From Alteromonas marina (GTDB lineage Bacteria; Pseudomonadota; Gammaproteobacteria; Enterobacterales; Alteromonadaceae): a DNA stretch of 64,000 bases. The notes below the pieces were generated by a model. It did not search any database, was not told where the DNA came from, and saw only the letters and a list, made by a program, of their open reading frames with translations. Position 1 is the first letter of the stretch. Each line of letters opens with the position of its first letter. A program made the position numbers and the translations under genes. The stretch covers positions 301,691-365,690 of the forward strand of contig NZ_JWLW01000023.1 in NCBI RefSeq assembly GCF_000808575.1. Direction: 5' to 3'. Positions 55,265-64,000 of this stretch are shown piece by piece.

Positions 55265-56995
55265 TTATCCTTCTATTAATGCTTTTACATTCGCTAACGT
55301 ATCAGCTTCACTCGCGGGCTTGTCCCAACGAATTCTATGTATACGGGGAAAGCGCAGCGCGACCCCCGACTTGTGCCTAGATGAAGGGTGTACAGCGTCG
55401 AAAGCCACTTCAAGCACTAGCTCTTTTTTCACTTCTCTTACCGGGCCAAACCGTCCTACGGCATTGCGCCTTACCCAATTGTCCAGTTTTTTAAGCTCTT
55501 CATCGGTGAACCCAGAATATGCTTTTCCGATAGGCAGAAGCTGACTGTCCTCCCAAACGCCAAACGTGTAGTCAGAATAAAAGCTGGAGCGCTTACCGTG
55601 CCCGCGCTGCGCATACATCATTACCGCATCCACAACTAGCGGATCGCGCTTCCATTTAAACCACTGGCCTTTAGGCCTGCCAGGTACATAATGACTATCT
55701 AAGCGCTTTATCATCAGCCCTTCTACCGCACGATTTTGGCATACTTGGGTGTGAAGCTGGCGCAAAGTTTCGGGGGAGGTGGCATTGAGTGTTTCAGAAA
55801 GAAATAAACGGCTGTTATTCGTTTTGCTAAACCATTCTTCAAGGTAGTGGCGCCGCGCTTTTAGTGTTTTTTCTGTTAGATCTTCACCATTAAGCACTAA
55901 AGCATCGTAAACGATTAGTCCAACCGGGGCGGAAGACTGTAACGCTTTGCTCGGTTTCTTTTTATTAAGGCGCTGCTGGAGGGCATTAAAGGTATCCACA
56001 TTAGGCTGTGTAGCAGATGAAGCTTGTTTACCGCTTTTATCACTACTCGTGCGTTGACTAGCTGCACTTTGGGCAGTCGATTCTTCAGATGGGTGAAAGC
56101 CAGGTTCTGCATTATGGATAACCAGTAGTTCTCCATCTAGCACCATATTGCCACTTATAGACTCAAGCAGATCAGGGAATGAGTGGCTAATATCATCGCC
56201 AGTGCGGGAGAAAAGGGCTTTTTGGGGCTTATCGCCATCGGCCCCACTACCGTTCTGAGCCTTATCGTTGATAGGGTTATTTGACTTAACAACAAGCTGC
56301 ACACGAATGCCGTCATACTTGTTCTCAATTTGCCACGTGTTCTTGGTGAATGCCTTGATATCGCTATCTTCAATGGGGTGAGAAAGCATAACTGGATGAA
56401 AGGTGACGGCATTTTTAATATCAGGCTTGTCGACTTTTCCTTCTAGCCAACCAAGCATATCGACATAAGGCGGGGTAACCGCGTGCCAAAGTGTCTCAAC
56501 TTCTTTAATGTCTTTATTGCCATAGTCGGCCAATATCTGTTTTATAGAGCGTGCCGAAACGCCTATACGCAGGCCTCTGGTGCCTAATTTTAGTAACGCC
56601 CAGCGTTGGGCAGGCGTCATTATCGTTAGGTAGTGAGCTAGTGTGGCAGAAACTTTCTGCTTACTTATAGACGTAAAGGTTTCTACCACCTCGGTAAGCG
56701 TGGGTAGTGAATCTGAAGGCTCGCTATATGGCCATAAATGAGCCACGGTTTCACTAACCTCACCCACATAGTCATAGCTCATAGCAAAAAGCGCAGGGTC
56801 GGTATGTTCGGAAATAAGCTTTTTTACCGTGTTTCGCTTAAAGAAGTCGAATCTTAATGTGCCTGCCATAGCAGCAATAGCCCATCCACGATCGGGGTCT
56901 GGCGCATTGGCAATGTAGTCGGCAATCAGCTGCGCCTTGGCTTTGTTTCCAGACGTGAAATACAGCTGTTCAAGTAAGTGACTGAATGCTTCCAC
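55265..56995 (-). CDS. ATP-dependent DNA ligase of the ligase-associated damage-response set
   Basis: A 576-residue ATP-dependent DNA ligase. The nucleophile is Lys226 in ENKYDGIRVQL, followed by LFSRTGDDIS, MVLDGELLV and the EGLMIKRLDSHYVPGRPKGQWFKWKRDPL motifs III-V; an OB-fold ends the protein. An N-terminal helical domain (1-200) belongs to the LigC/LigB-type bacterial family. Two extra low-complexity stretches sit between catalytic motifs (about residues 237-259 and 299-334, the latter Ser/Ala/Thr/Gln-rich); comparable ligases are shorter there. The start is GTG 56995, sharing one base with the exonuclease stop (TAGTG), so it is coupled to that gene. Confidence 0.93.
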   Translation of the reverse strand: MEAFSHLLEQLYFTSGNKAKAQLIADYIANAPDPDRGWAIAAMAGTLRFDFFKRNTVKKLISEHTDPALFAMSYDYVGEVSETVAHLWPYSEPSDSLPTLTEVVETFTSISKQKVSATLAHYLTIMTPAQRWALLKLGTRGLRIGVSARSIKQILADYGNKDIKEVETLWHAVTPPYVDMLGWLEGKVDKPDIKNAVTFHPVMLSHPIEDSDIKAFTKNTWQIENKYDGIRVQLVVKSNNPINDKAQNGSGADGDKPQKALFSRTGDDISHSFPDLLESISGNMVLDGELLVIHNAEPGFHPSEESTAQSAASQRTSSDKSGKQASSATQPNVDTFNALQQRLNKKKPSKALQSSAPVGLIVYDALVLNGEDLTEKTLKARRHYLEEWFSKTNNSRLFLSETLNATSPETLRQLHTQVCQNRAVEGLMIKRLDSHYVPGRPKGQWFKWKRDPLVVDAVMMYAQRGHGKRSSFYSDYTFGVWEDSQLLPIGKAYSGFTDEELKKLDNWVRRNAVGRFGPVREVKKELVLEVAFDAVHPSSRHKSGVALRFPRIHRIRWDKPASEADTLANVKALIEG

Positions 56996-58011
56996 TAGTC
57001 GCCTCCTTGCTCATCTTCATCATAACCAACTAGCGATAGCGCTCTGGCTTTATACCCCATTTTCTCTGCCTGATACATCAGCGCATCTTCTCTGCCATGA
57101 GTCACCCACACTTCTTTCGGGTTAACTTCTTCAATGGTTTGCAGCAATTCAGGCCAGTCGCAATGATCAGAGATAATAAGCGGTAGCTCGGCATTTTTTT
57201 GCTTAGCGCGAGCGCGAATTTGCATCCAGCCAGATGCTACAACAGGGCGTACATTAGGTAAGCTTCGCGACCACCTATCGGCAAGTGCAGAAGGGGGAGC
57301 AATGATTATCTCACCGGCTAACGTTTTTTTATCCGCGACCTCAGACACCGGAATTAACTCGCCTAAGTCTATTCCTAATTGCTTGTATAGATCGCACAAT
57401 TTTAGCTGCGCACCGTGTAAGTAAATTGGCTTGGCGTAACCCGCCTCGCGCAGCGCCAATATCACCCGTTGACATTTGCCCAGCGCATAAGCGCCTACTA
57501 AATGGCATCGTTCTGGAAACACCCGTAACGAATGAAGGAGCTTTTCAATTTCATGTTCAATGGGCGGGTGCTTAAAGACAGGAAGCCCAAAGGTGGCTTC
57601 GGTAATCAATACATCGCATGGAACAACCTTAAACGGTGGGCATGTAGGATCGTGGCGACGTTTGTAGTCGCCTGAAACCACAACTCGGTAGCCTGCATAT
57701 TCAATAAGAATTTGTGTAGACCCAAGAATATGGCCAGCAGGATAAAATGTGGCTCTTACATCGTTAAAATTGACGGCTTCACCCATTGCTACAGCGTGCT
57801 GGTGGATAGCCATATCTTCACCGTATCGGGTTTTCATAATTGCCAGTGTTTCTGAACTTGCGAATACACTGTGATGACCTGCCCGTGCATGGTCTGCGTG
57901 CCCGTGGGTGACAAGCGCGGTGGCGACTTCATTCATGGGGTCAATGTAAAACTCACCGGGTTCACAATACAAGCCAGTATCATCAGTTTTTAGCCATGTT
58001 GATGGGTGCAC
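56995..58011 (-). CDS. MBL-fold exonuclease of the ligase-associated damage-response set
   Basis: A 338-residue metallo-beta-lactamase/beta-CASP-type nuclease. The N-terminal half has THGHADHARAGHH as the main metal motif, then PAGHILGSTQILIEYAGYRVVVSGDYKRRHDP. ITEATFGLPVF and LIISDHCDWPELLQTIEEVNPKEVWVTHGRE complete the active site. Family knowledge places it beside an ATP-dependent ligase, an Lhr-type helicase and a PdeM-type phosphoesterase in repair of cross-link damage. It is the first gene of the minus-strand pair. Confidence 0.92.
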   Translation of the reverse strand: MHPSTWLKTDDTGLYCEPGEFYIDPMNEVATALVTHGHADHARAGHHSVFASSETLAIMKTRYGEDMAIHQHAVAMGEAVNFNDVRATFYPAGHILGSTQILIEYAGYRVVVSGDYKRRHDPTCPPFKVVPCDVLITEATFGLPVFKHPPIEHEIEKLLHSLRVFPERCHLVGAYALGKCQRVILALREAGYAKPIYLHGAQLKLCDLYKQLGIDLGELIPVSEVADKKTLAGEIIIAPPSALADRWSRSLPNVRPVVASGWMQIRARAKQKNAELPLIISDHCDWPELLQTIEEVNPKEVWVTHGREDALMYQAEKMGYKARALSLVGYDEDEQGGD

Positions 58012-58255
58012 TAATTACCATACCTGCAAATTAGAGAATGCTTGTTACTACGTATTCACTCCCTTAAAACGACCACTTGAAGTATGCAAGACCAATAACT
58101 CAATATGTGTGCTGAACTAGTTGGCTTTACGAATTGTCACAAAATATGTCGATATGCTGTCAACTATTGCACTACACGACCTTTTAATTTAACTTAAACG
58201 CCTACTAGAAAAAGAGCTTTTTTTGGATGCTCACTATAAATAAGGATATTGCCTA

Positions 58256-59071
58256 ATGCTGCGTTTGAGCGCTTGTTTACTAGCTGTTTCAACCCTTCCT
58301 GTGTTTGCCCAATCAACTGATATTCAGCATGAAATTGCGTTAGGATTTTCTGATGTACGTGATGCCGACGACAACTTTATTGGTGCAAGTTACCGCCACT
58401 ATTTTGAATCAGTGAATATAGACCAGCAACCTTGGTCGATTAGCCCCTACCTTCAAAGAAAGAACAATGTTTCTGTGGATTATTTTGGTATAGATAACAT
58501 CGACAGCGTAAATGTTCGAGGAGAATGGTTTTATTCAAATACACTGGTAATTCGAGGGCGTTACGGGCGTGTAACCAACGACAATAGATATTTTGACGAA
58601 ACATTAAATCGCTATGCCGTAGAGGTATCTACGTTTGCGAACCAAAATTGGGAATACGGCGTCGGCGTAGAGTACTTTCATCTAAATGAAGAACTTTTCA
58701 GTTCCATTGATGTTGGCGTTAGCGAGGAGCGTTCAGATTCTGAATTTAGCTACAGTGCATTTGCTCGATATACAAGCTTTGGCCAGCGCGCTGGTAAGTT
58801 TTCTCCAGGCTGGGACACTAAATTGAAAGCGACACAGTTTGATGGCGAGTTCTCCATTGAGCTAGATACAGATTATTATTTCCGTCCTGATTGGAGCGTA
58901 GGCGTTACTTACATTCACGAGAGTAATGAGGTCATAGGCTCTGACAACGTGATTGAACTAGGCACACACTTCTGGTTCAACCCGCATTCATCTATCGAAT
59001 TTGGCTTAGGCTATGATACCGACGAGAATCAGTTGGGCTCGGCTACGTTGTTAGGAACATTTAGATTCTAA
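58256..59071 (+). CDS. Putative outer-membrane beta-barrel protein
   Basis: A 271-residue protein with a signal peptide ending near PVFAQ. The mature part is a series of amphipathic beta strands rich in Tyr, Phe and Trp, ending in a terminal Phe (GTFRF), as needed for assembly by the BAM complex. It resembles short putative porins of Alteromonas and relatives; no substrate is apparent. It is inserted between the two halves of the ligase-associated repair set and ends at a bidirectional terminator. Confidence 0.8.
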   Translation: MLRLSACLLAVSTLPVFAQSTDIQHEIALGFSDVRDADDNFIGASYRHYFESVNIDQQPWSISPYLQRKNNVSVDYFGIDNIDSVNVRGEWFYSNTLVIRGRYGRVTNDNRYFDETLNRYAVEVSTFANQNWEYGVGVEYFHLNEELFSSIDVGVSEERSDSEFSYSAFARYTSFGQRAGKFSPGWDTKLKATQFDGEFSIELDTDYYFRPDWSVGVTYIHESNEVIGSDNVIELGTHFWFNPHSSIEFGLGYDTDENQLGSATLLGTFRF

Positions 59072-59090
59072 TACGCCACTCAAGTGGACG

Positions 59091-59117
59091 AGGGCCTTAT
59101 TTTTCACAGGCCCTTTT
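59091..59117. terminator. Terminator between the outer-membrane gene and the DUF418 gene
   Basis: AGGGCCT (59091-59097) and AGGCCCT (59108-59114) flank a 10-nt loop and run into T residues. It lies 20 bp after the outer-membrane gene stop and just before the convergent DUF418 stop. Confidence 0.82.
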
Positions 59118-60311
59118 TTATACTTCATCCATGTAGGTGAGCTGTTCTTTCTCATCATGTTTCAATTTTTGCTTTTTGTGAAAACTGCGCAAATACATTT
59201 TTCGCCATAGGGCTTCAAAGGGACCTTGGTTGAAGTGCTTAGTAATGGCGTTCGCCAAAATAACTTGTACTGCGGTGAAGGCAATGGTGACCAGAAGCAA
59301 ATCAAGCAACGTCACGCTGTAAATAAAGTTTGGAAAATAAGCGGGCATGACGATGCGAAATAGCACAGCGAGTGCTATTGATTGGGTTAGGTAGAGCGTG
59401 AGTGCAACTTTGCCGCAGTTTATAAGCGACTGATACCACCACGCCGCAGTATGTCTTATATTTATCAATAGGTGAGCGTATACCAAAGCACAGAAAATGG
59501 CTGGAATGCTAGTGAACATGGGAATCACATCTAATGTTACCTGTTCGAATAAAAATTGCGGAAGTGCAGTAATGATGGATGTGACGATAGCAACCAATAC
59601 TAACTTCTTAAATAGTAGTGACGAGAAGCCGTGATTGAAAAAGCCTGCCCTGTACAAGTAAGCGCCAAACATCATAAGCCCCATAGACTGCCACAGCATA
59701 GTGAATGGCGCGACAATAACCGTAGACAGCATAAACGATGCTTGAATACCAAGCTGCGTTAAGTAGCCGCTTTGCCACAAGGCCACTTCTTCGTTAAATG
59801 TTTCACTGGGTCGTGTTGCCAGTTCAGCCCCCATGTCGAACACAAACGCCATGACGAGCCCACCAACTAACATAATTGCGCTTCCCACAATAAGGTAATG
59901 AATACTTTTCTTTTTGAGTTCATCTTGAGGGAGCGTGAAGTGTTTTAAAATAAAAAATGCGCACAGGCTGTAATACAGCAAGATGTCGCCGCTGAAAATA
60001 AATACGCCATGCAGTAGCCCAAGTACAAACAGCCACTTAAGTCTGGCTTGTGAGAAATCTAGGAAATGTTGTCCGCGCTTTTCACAGGCCTCAAATTGAA
60101 TTGCCAGACCTGCACCAAACAACAAGCAGAACAGAGAGCGAAATCGTCCATCCAAAAACAGCGTATTAAAAAGTGAAATAACCGTGTCTGATAATAGCGG
60201 CTCTTCAAAAAATGCATAGTTAGCGTAACCGTTTTGGTGAAACGTAATGTTCATGAATAAGATGCCAAGAATGGCTAAACCTCTAACGGCGTCTATTGAA
60301 TGAATTCGCAT
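59118..60311 (-). CDS. DUF418/DUF1624-type membrane protein (YeiB-like)
   Basis: A 397-residue inner-membrane protein with about ten hydrophobic segments. The opening MRIHSIDAVRGLAILGILFMNI and the RFRSLFCLLFGAGLAIQFE segment are typical of the YeiB/DUF418 family, which belongs to a large acyltransferase-like group. The function is unknown. ATG 60311 follows AAGGACC and is chosen over an in-frame start at 60350. It sits between the repair genes, on the strand opposite the helicase. Confidence 0.88.
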   Translation of the reverse strand: MRIHSIDAVRGLAILGILFMNITFHQNGYANYAFFEEPLLSDTVISLFNTLFLDGRFRSLFCLLFGAGLAIQFEACEKRGQHFLDFSQARLKWLFVLGLLHGVFIFSGDILLYYSLCAFFILKHFTLPQDELKKKSIHYLIVGSAIMLVGGLVMAFVFDMGAELATRPSETFNEEVALWQSGYLTQLGIQASFMLSTVIVAPFTMLWQSMGLMMFGAYLYRAGFFNHGFSSLLFKKLVLVAIVTSIITALPQFLFEQVTLDVIPMFTSIPAIFCALVYAHLLINIRHTAAWWYQSLINCGKVALTLYLTQSIALAVLFRIVMPAYFPNFIYSVTLLDLLLVTIAFTAVQVILANAITKHFNQGPFEALWRKMYLRSFHKKQKLKHDEKEQLTYMDEV

Positions 60312-60534
60312 GTACGGTCCTTGTAAGAAAATCGCTAATTCGTGAAACATAAGAAGGTCAAAAACTCTGCGCTGAAGTTTACGCTAAGAAAATGCATAAG
60401 GTCGAAGTGAAAAATGTATCTAAACATTAAACGCGCTGAGGATGATTACATTGTGCATCTATCGTAAGGCGTGACAAGTAAACCTAACCAAGGTTTTGCC
60501 GTATAAGTGCTAAAAGTATTAACAAGAACCATCA

Positions 60535-63141
60535 ATGACTTCACTTCCTTCAGTCTTTGCCCATTGGTTTGAACAAAAAGGCTGGCAACTACGCGATTAT
60601 CAACACACCATGCTGGTGGAGAAAGACCAGCATGACTGTACATTATTGATTGCGCCAACCGGCGCTGGCAAAACCCTGTCGGGCTTTTTACCTAGCCTAG
60701 TCGAACTTGCAGAGACATTTGGTATGAGCGAGCTTGCTGAGGCATTCGGTACGAGTGAACTTGATGAGATTTCGGAAAACCAGGAGCTTGTTAAGAAGAC
60801 CGGAACCAGTGAACAAGCAGAAATAAAAGCAATAAACAAACAGGCAACAAAAGGAAAAGAAAAGGATGGGTTCAACGGCCTACATACCCTTTACATATCG
60901 CCGCTGAAAGCACTCACGCAAGATATTCATCGAAATTTGTTACAGCCCATTGAAGAAATGGCGCTGCCGATAACGGTAGAAACACGCACAGGCGATACGC
61001 CCTCACACAAGCGCCAGCGTCAACGGAAAAAGCCGCCAAACATCCTGCTTACCACACCAGAGTCGCTCATGCTGATGTTGAGCTACGCCGATGCAGATAA
61101 GCTTTTTGGCAAGCTTAAACGCGTGATCATCGACGAAACACACAGTTTAATGGCCAACAAGCGCGGAGACTTTCTTTCACTCGCCCTCGCGCGGTTAAGC
61201 GTTCTATCACCGCATTGTAAGCGTATTGGCTTATCAGCCACCGTCGCTTTTCCCGAAACGCTAGGTGCGTGGCTGGCTGGCAGTGACGGTGTAGCTAATA
61301 TTGTAAAAGTGAAAGCGGGTGAAAAACCTAAGGTGGAAATGCTGCACTCTAAAGCGCGCATGCCTTTTGGCGGTTTTATGGCGCGCTACGCCATCGACGA
61401 TATTTACCAGGCCATTGAAAACGCCAAAACCACGCTGGTGTTTGTGAATACGCGAGCTCAATCAGAGCTGTTATTTCAAATGTTGTGGGAGGCAAACAAG
61501 GCTGCGCTACCCATTGCCCTTTATCACGGCAGCTTGAGCAAAGAGCAGCGTCGTAAGACCGAAGCCATGATGGCAAGCGGCATGCTGCGGGCAATTGTAT
61601 GTACGTCGGCCTTGGAATTAGGTATTGACTGGGGGGACGTGGATAAGGTTATTCAAGTTGGCGCACCAAAAGGCGTGAGCCGACTACTACAGCGTATAGG
61701 CCGGGCAAATCACAGGCTTGACGAGCCGAGCGAAGCGTTACTCGTACCGGCAAACCGCTTCGAAGCGCTGGAATGCCAGGCGGCGATCACCGCTATTGAA
61801 AAAGGGGAGCTAGACGGGGAAAGTCCACAGCCAGGGGCACTGGACATTGTCCCGCAATTTATATTGAACTGCTTGTGTAGTAGGGCTGATAACCCAGATA
61901 CCTTGTATAAAGAGATACTTACCGCCACGCCATACCAAGGGCTCGATAGAGATGATTTCGACAAACTATGGCAATTTACCCAAGACGGCGGCAGTGCGCT
62001 TAATGCGTATGAAAGATATCAGCGGCTGACGAAAAACGACGATGGCACTTACTCGCCAGCGAATCGGCGGGTTATTCAAAGGCACAGACAAAACATAGGC
62101 ACCATCGTTGAGGCAGGGCGTTTAAAGGTAAAACGCATTCGTAGGGGAAATCAGGGCAAGATCATTGGTGAGGTTGAAGAGTATTTCGCCCAGCAGCTAA
62201 CGCCTGGAGATACCTTCTACTTTGCCGGAGAAGTGCTGCGTTTCGAGGCAATTCGCGACATGCAGCTGCATGCCAAGCCTGCAAAAGCCAAAGAGCCGAA
62301 AATACCAAGCTACGCGGGTGGCCAAATGCCGCTATCTACCTATTTGGCAGAAGGGGTACGTGCAATTTTGGCTACTCAGAAATCATGGAGAGCACTGCCT
62401 GCACAGGTACAAGAGTGGCTTAAACTTCAACAGTCGTTTTCCAAATTGCCTAGTCCTGACAGCGTGCTTGTAGAACAATTTCCGTTTAGACAAGCGCACT
62501 ATACCTTGTACTACACCTTCGACGGACGCAAAGCGAACCAAACCTTAGGTATGTTGCTAACGCGACGAATGGAGAAAATGGGCATTAAGCCTTTAAGCTT
62601 CAGCGTGACCGATTACGGATTATCGGTAGCATCAGTAAACGCCATCACACAAGGGCAGCTCCAGCAGCTATTCCAGCCAGATATTTTAGGGGACGAGTTA
62701 GAAGACTGGATGTTGCAGGCACCTATGCTTAAGCGCTCGTTCAGGCAAGTGGCGGTGGTGAGTGGTCTCACTGAACAGCGCTATCACGCCAGCCAAAAAA
62801 CCATGAAGCAGGTCACATTTTCTACGGATCTTATTTACGATACGTTGCGTGAACACGACCGCGACCATATCTTACTTAAAGTAGCACGGGCAGATGCAGA
62901 GCGTGAGCTACTTGATTTACGACGACTGGCTAATTTACTTATTCGCTATGTAGATTCAGCGACATTAGTGAATCTTGAAAAGCCGTCGCCCATGGCCATT
63001 CCTATAGTACTGGATGTGCGTAGTGAACAAGTGAAAGGCGCTGGCGCACAAGCTATTATTGAACAAGCTAATTTATACGCCGAAGCTGAAACTATGTTAG
63101 ATGAAGTGCGCGCATTGTTATCGGGCTCATCTGTTGAGTAA
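60535..63141 (+). CDS. Lhr-type DEXH helicase of the ligase-associated damage-response set
   Basis: An 868-residue superfamily 2 helicase. Motif I is LIAPTGAGKTLSGF, Ia LYISPLKALTQDI, Ib LLTTPESLMLML, II IIDETHSL, III GLSATVAF, IV LVFVNTRAQSE, V CTSALELGIDWGDVD and VI LLQRIGRANHR, then the Lhr winged-helix and C-terminal domains. Between motifs I and Ia there is a polar insertion of about 50 residues (60-112) that begins with a 27-bp tandem duplication at 60712-60765. It starts 223 bp from the divergent DUF418 gene, with PdeM just downstream. Confidence 0.93.
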   Translation: MTSLPSVFAHWFEQKGWQLRDYQHTMLVEKDQHDCTLLIAPTGAGKTLSGFLPSLVELAETFGMSELAEAFGTSELDEISENQELVKKTGTSEQAEIKAINKQATKGKEKDGFNGLHTLYISPLKALTQDIHRNLLQPIEEMALPITVETRTGDTPSHKRQRQRKKPPNILLTTPESLMLMLSYADADKLFGKLKRVIIDETHSLMANKRGDFLSLALARLSVLSPHCKRIGLSATVAFPETLGAWLAGSDGVANIVKVKAGEKPKVEMLHSKARMPFGGFMARYAIDDIYQAIENAKTTLVFVNTRAQSELLFQMLWEANKAALPIALYHGSLSKEQRRKTEAMMASGMLRAIVCTSALELGIDWGDVDKVIQVGAPKGVSRLLQRIGRANHRLDEPSEALLVPANRFEALECQAAITAIEKGELDGESPQPGALDIVPQFILNCLCSRADNPDTLYKEILTATPYQGLDRDDFDKLWQFTQDGGSALNAYERYQRLTKNDDGTYSPANRRVIQRHRQNIGTIVEAGRLKVKRIRRGNQGKIIGEVEEYFAQQLTPGDTFYFAGEVLRFEAIRDMQLHAKPAKAKEPKIPSYAGGQMPLSTYLAEGVRAILATQKSWRALPAQVQEWLKLQQSFSKLPSPDSVLVEQFPFRQAHYTLYYTFDGRKANQTLGMLLTRRMEKMGIKPLSFSVTDYGLSVASVNAITQGQLQQLFQPDILGDELEDWMLQAPMLKRSFRQVAVVSGLTEQRYHASQKTMKQVTFSTDLIYDTLREHDRDHILLKVARADAERELLDLRRLANLLIRYVDSATLVNLEKPSPMAIPIVLDVRSEQVKGAGAQAIIEQANLYAEAETMLDEVRALLSGSSVE
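60712..60765 (+). repeat. 27-bp tandem duplication inside the Lhr-type helicase gene
   Basis: Two adjacent 27-bp units (60712-60738 and 60739-60765) encode ETFGMSELA and EAFGTSELD. A weaker third relic, KTGTSEQAE, follows at about 60796. The duplication lies in a loop that separates helicase motifs I and Ia. Confidence 0.75.
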
Positions 63142-63181
63142 AGTTAGATAGAAGTAAAAACGAAAAGAATAAGAGGATAAT

Positions 63182-63886
63182 TTGGCAATAACTGACGCGT
63201 GGCTAACCGAAAAAGTAAGCCGGCGCCACATCACAATTACAAAATATGCAGACTACTTGTGGCTGTTAGACGCGCGCGGTGTGGCGTACTTACCCGCATG
63301 CGATTGGCTTATAGTGTCTGATCTCCACTTAGAAAAAGGCAGTTATTTACGCAGTTATGCGAACCCGTTACCGAGTTTAGATTCCACCGCTACGTTAACG
63401 CGATTAGAAAGTATCATCGATGATTACAAGCCACTGCGAGTAATCAGCTTAGGTGACAGCTTTCACGATAAACACAGCATGTCGCGCATGACCTTTGATG
63501 ACCGTCAGCACTTGTGCAGATTAGTTGATAGTGTGAACGAGTGGATGTGGGTAGAAGGTAATCATGACCCAGATTTACCCGACGGCATACCGGGTACGCC
63601 GTGTTTTGAAGTAGTGCTAGATAATATGGTATTCAGACACGAAGTAGAAACAAGTGAAACTCGTGCTCAGGTTATTGGCCATTATCACCCCAAAAAGCGC
63701 ACAACCATTACTCGCCGCCGTTACTCAGGAAAATGCTTTACTAACAACGAAAATGTATTTGTGATGCCAGCCTTTGGTCAGTTCACTGGTGGGCTGGATA
63801 TAGATGAAGAGGTAATGCTAACGCTTCTGCCCAAACGCTCACGACAGGTATTCATGCTCTACGACAACATTATATTTAAAGTATGA
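63182..63886 (+). CDS. pdeM: PdeM-type metallophosphoesterase of the ligase-associated damage-response set
   Basis: A 234-residue calcineurin-like phosphoesterase. Metal-binding motifs are visible in order: SDLHLEKGS, GDSFHD, GNHDPD and GHYHPK. PdeM in other bacteria acts as an endonuclease in the same four-gene repair group. The start is TTG 63182, with GAGGAT before it, 40 bp after the helicase stop. The gene ends 11 bp before the REP-like repeats at the window edge. Confidence 0.9.
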   Translation: MAITDAWLTEKVSRRHITITKYADYLWLLDARGVAYLPACDWLIVSDLHLEKGSYLRSYANPLPSLDSTATLTRLESIIDDYKPLRVISLGDSFHDKHSMSRMTFDDRQHLCRLVDSVNEWMWVEGNHDPDLPDGIPGTPCFEVVLDNMVFRHEVETSETRAQVIGHYHPKKRTTITRRRYSGKCFTNNENVFVMPAFGQFTGGLDIDEEVMLTLLPKRSRQVFMLYDNIIFKV

Positions 63887-63897
63887 ACCACCAAAAT

Positions 63898-63982
63898 GGG
63901 GTCAGAGTACATTTCCAACTCAAAAAAGGGGTCAGAGTACATTTTGTGACTTAAATTTGTCTTGGAAAATGTACTCTGACCC
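63898..63982. repeat. REP-like repeat cluster, GGGGTCAGAGTACATTT
   Basis: The 17-mer GGGGTCAGAGTACATTT occurs twice directly (63898-63914 and 63928-63944). The inverted form occurs once as AAAATGTACTCTGACCC (63966-63982), pairing with the second copy across a 20-nt loop. Such sequences commonly flank REP-associated tyrosine transposase genes in gammaproteobacteria. No transposase gene lies inside the window; one may begin just past the right edge. Confidence 0.8.
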
Positions 63983-64000
63983 TGAGGTATCCCCACAAAT

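Overview
The window looks like chromosomal DNA of a marine gammaproteobacterium of the Alteromonas type. The pointers are moderate GC, the intact gammaproteobacterial order queG / nnr-tsaE-amiB-mutL-miaA-hfq-hflX-hflK-hflC, rpsF-rpsR-rplI, a laminarinase-like GH16 enzyme, a LipA/foldase pair and many lipoproteins. This is a judgement from protein similarity and gene order; no search was run. No rRNA, tRNA, CRISPR array, prophage or transposase gene was recognised.

Layout. 1-2428 (minus) is a GH16 lipoprotein cut by the left edge. Its upstream region carries two LacI-type palindromes. 2.8-9.5 kb holds a zinc-type CDF exporter, a YeiH-type permease, and a signalling group: soluble CZB chemoreceptor, histidine kinase, Aer-like PAS chemoreceptor. 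9.6-12.3 kb (minus) holds an ABC ATPase/FtsX-type permease pair with a His-rich loop, and yebG under a consensus LexA box. 12.4-13.7 kb is the S6-S18-L9 operon. 13.8-18.5 kb has an MBL-fold lipoprotein, a MOSC protein, an ECF sigma / membrane protein / DUF4097-like operon and a small lipoprotein. 18.6-26.3 kb carries dnaB, an OmpA-family protein, the overlapping zur-cheX-yjbQ operon, rsd, nudC and hemE.

26.4-37.8 kb is the tRNA modification, NADHX repair, cell-wall amidase, mismatch repair, Hfq and HflKC block. 38-46 kb carries an AbgT transporter, hemH, DUF4112, a Tat-exported intradiol dioxygenase lipoprotein, a ThDP enzyme plus aldehyde dehydrogenase pair, and DUF2237. 46.3-50.8 kb carries a UbiG-type methyltransferase, a secreted lipase with its foldase, and two overlapping glutathione S-transferases. 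50.7-55.2 kb has a frameshifted LysR remnant, homocysteine S-methyltransferase, a ROK regulator divergent from a fructokinase, and yeiP. 55.2-63.9 kb holds the four genes of the ligase-associated DNA damage-response set (ATP ligase and MBL exonuclease on minus; Lhr-type helicase and PdeM on plus). They are separated by an outer-membrane protein and a DUF418 protein. The right edge carries GGGGTCAGAGTACATTT repeats in direct and inverted orientation, of the kind seen near REP-associated transposases.

Most of the window is ordinary core genome. The points most worth a second look are the split repair set with extra low-complexity loops in two of its enzymes, the decayed LysR gene next to the GST pair, the coupling of a zinc regulator to CheX, the REP-like repeats at the edge, and the twin operators before the GH16 gene. 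No clearly new multi-gene system could be demonstrated from sequence alone.
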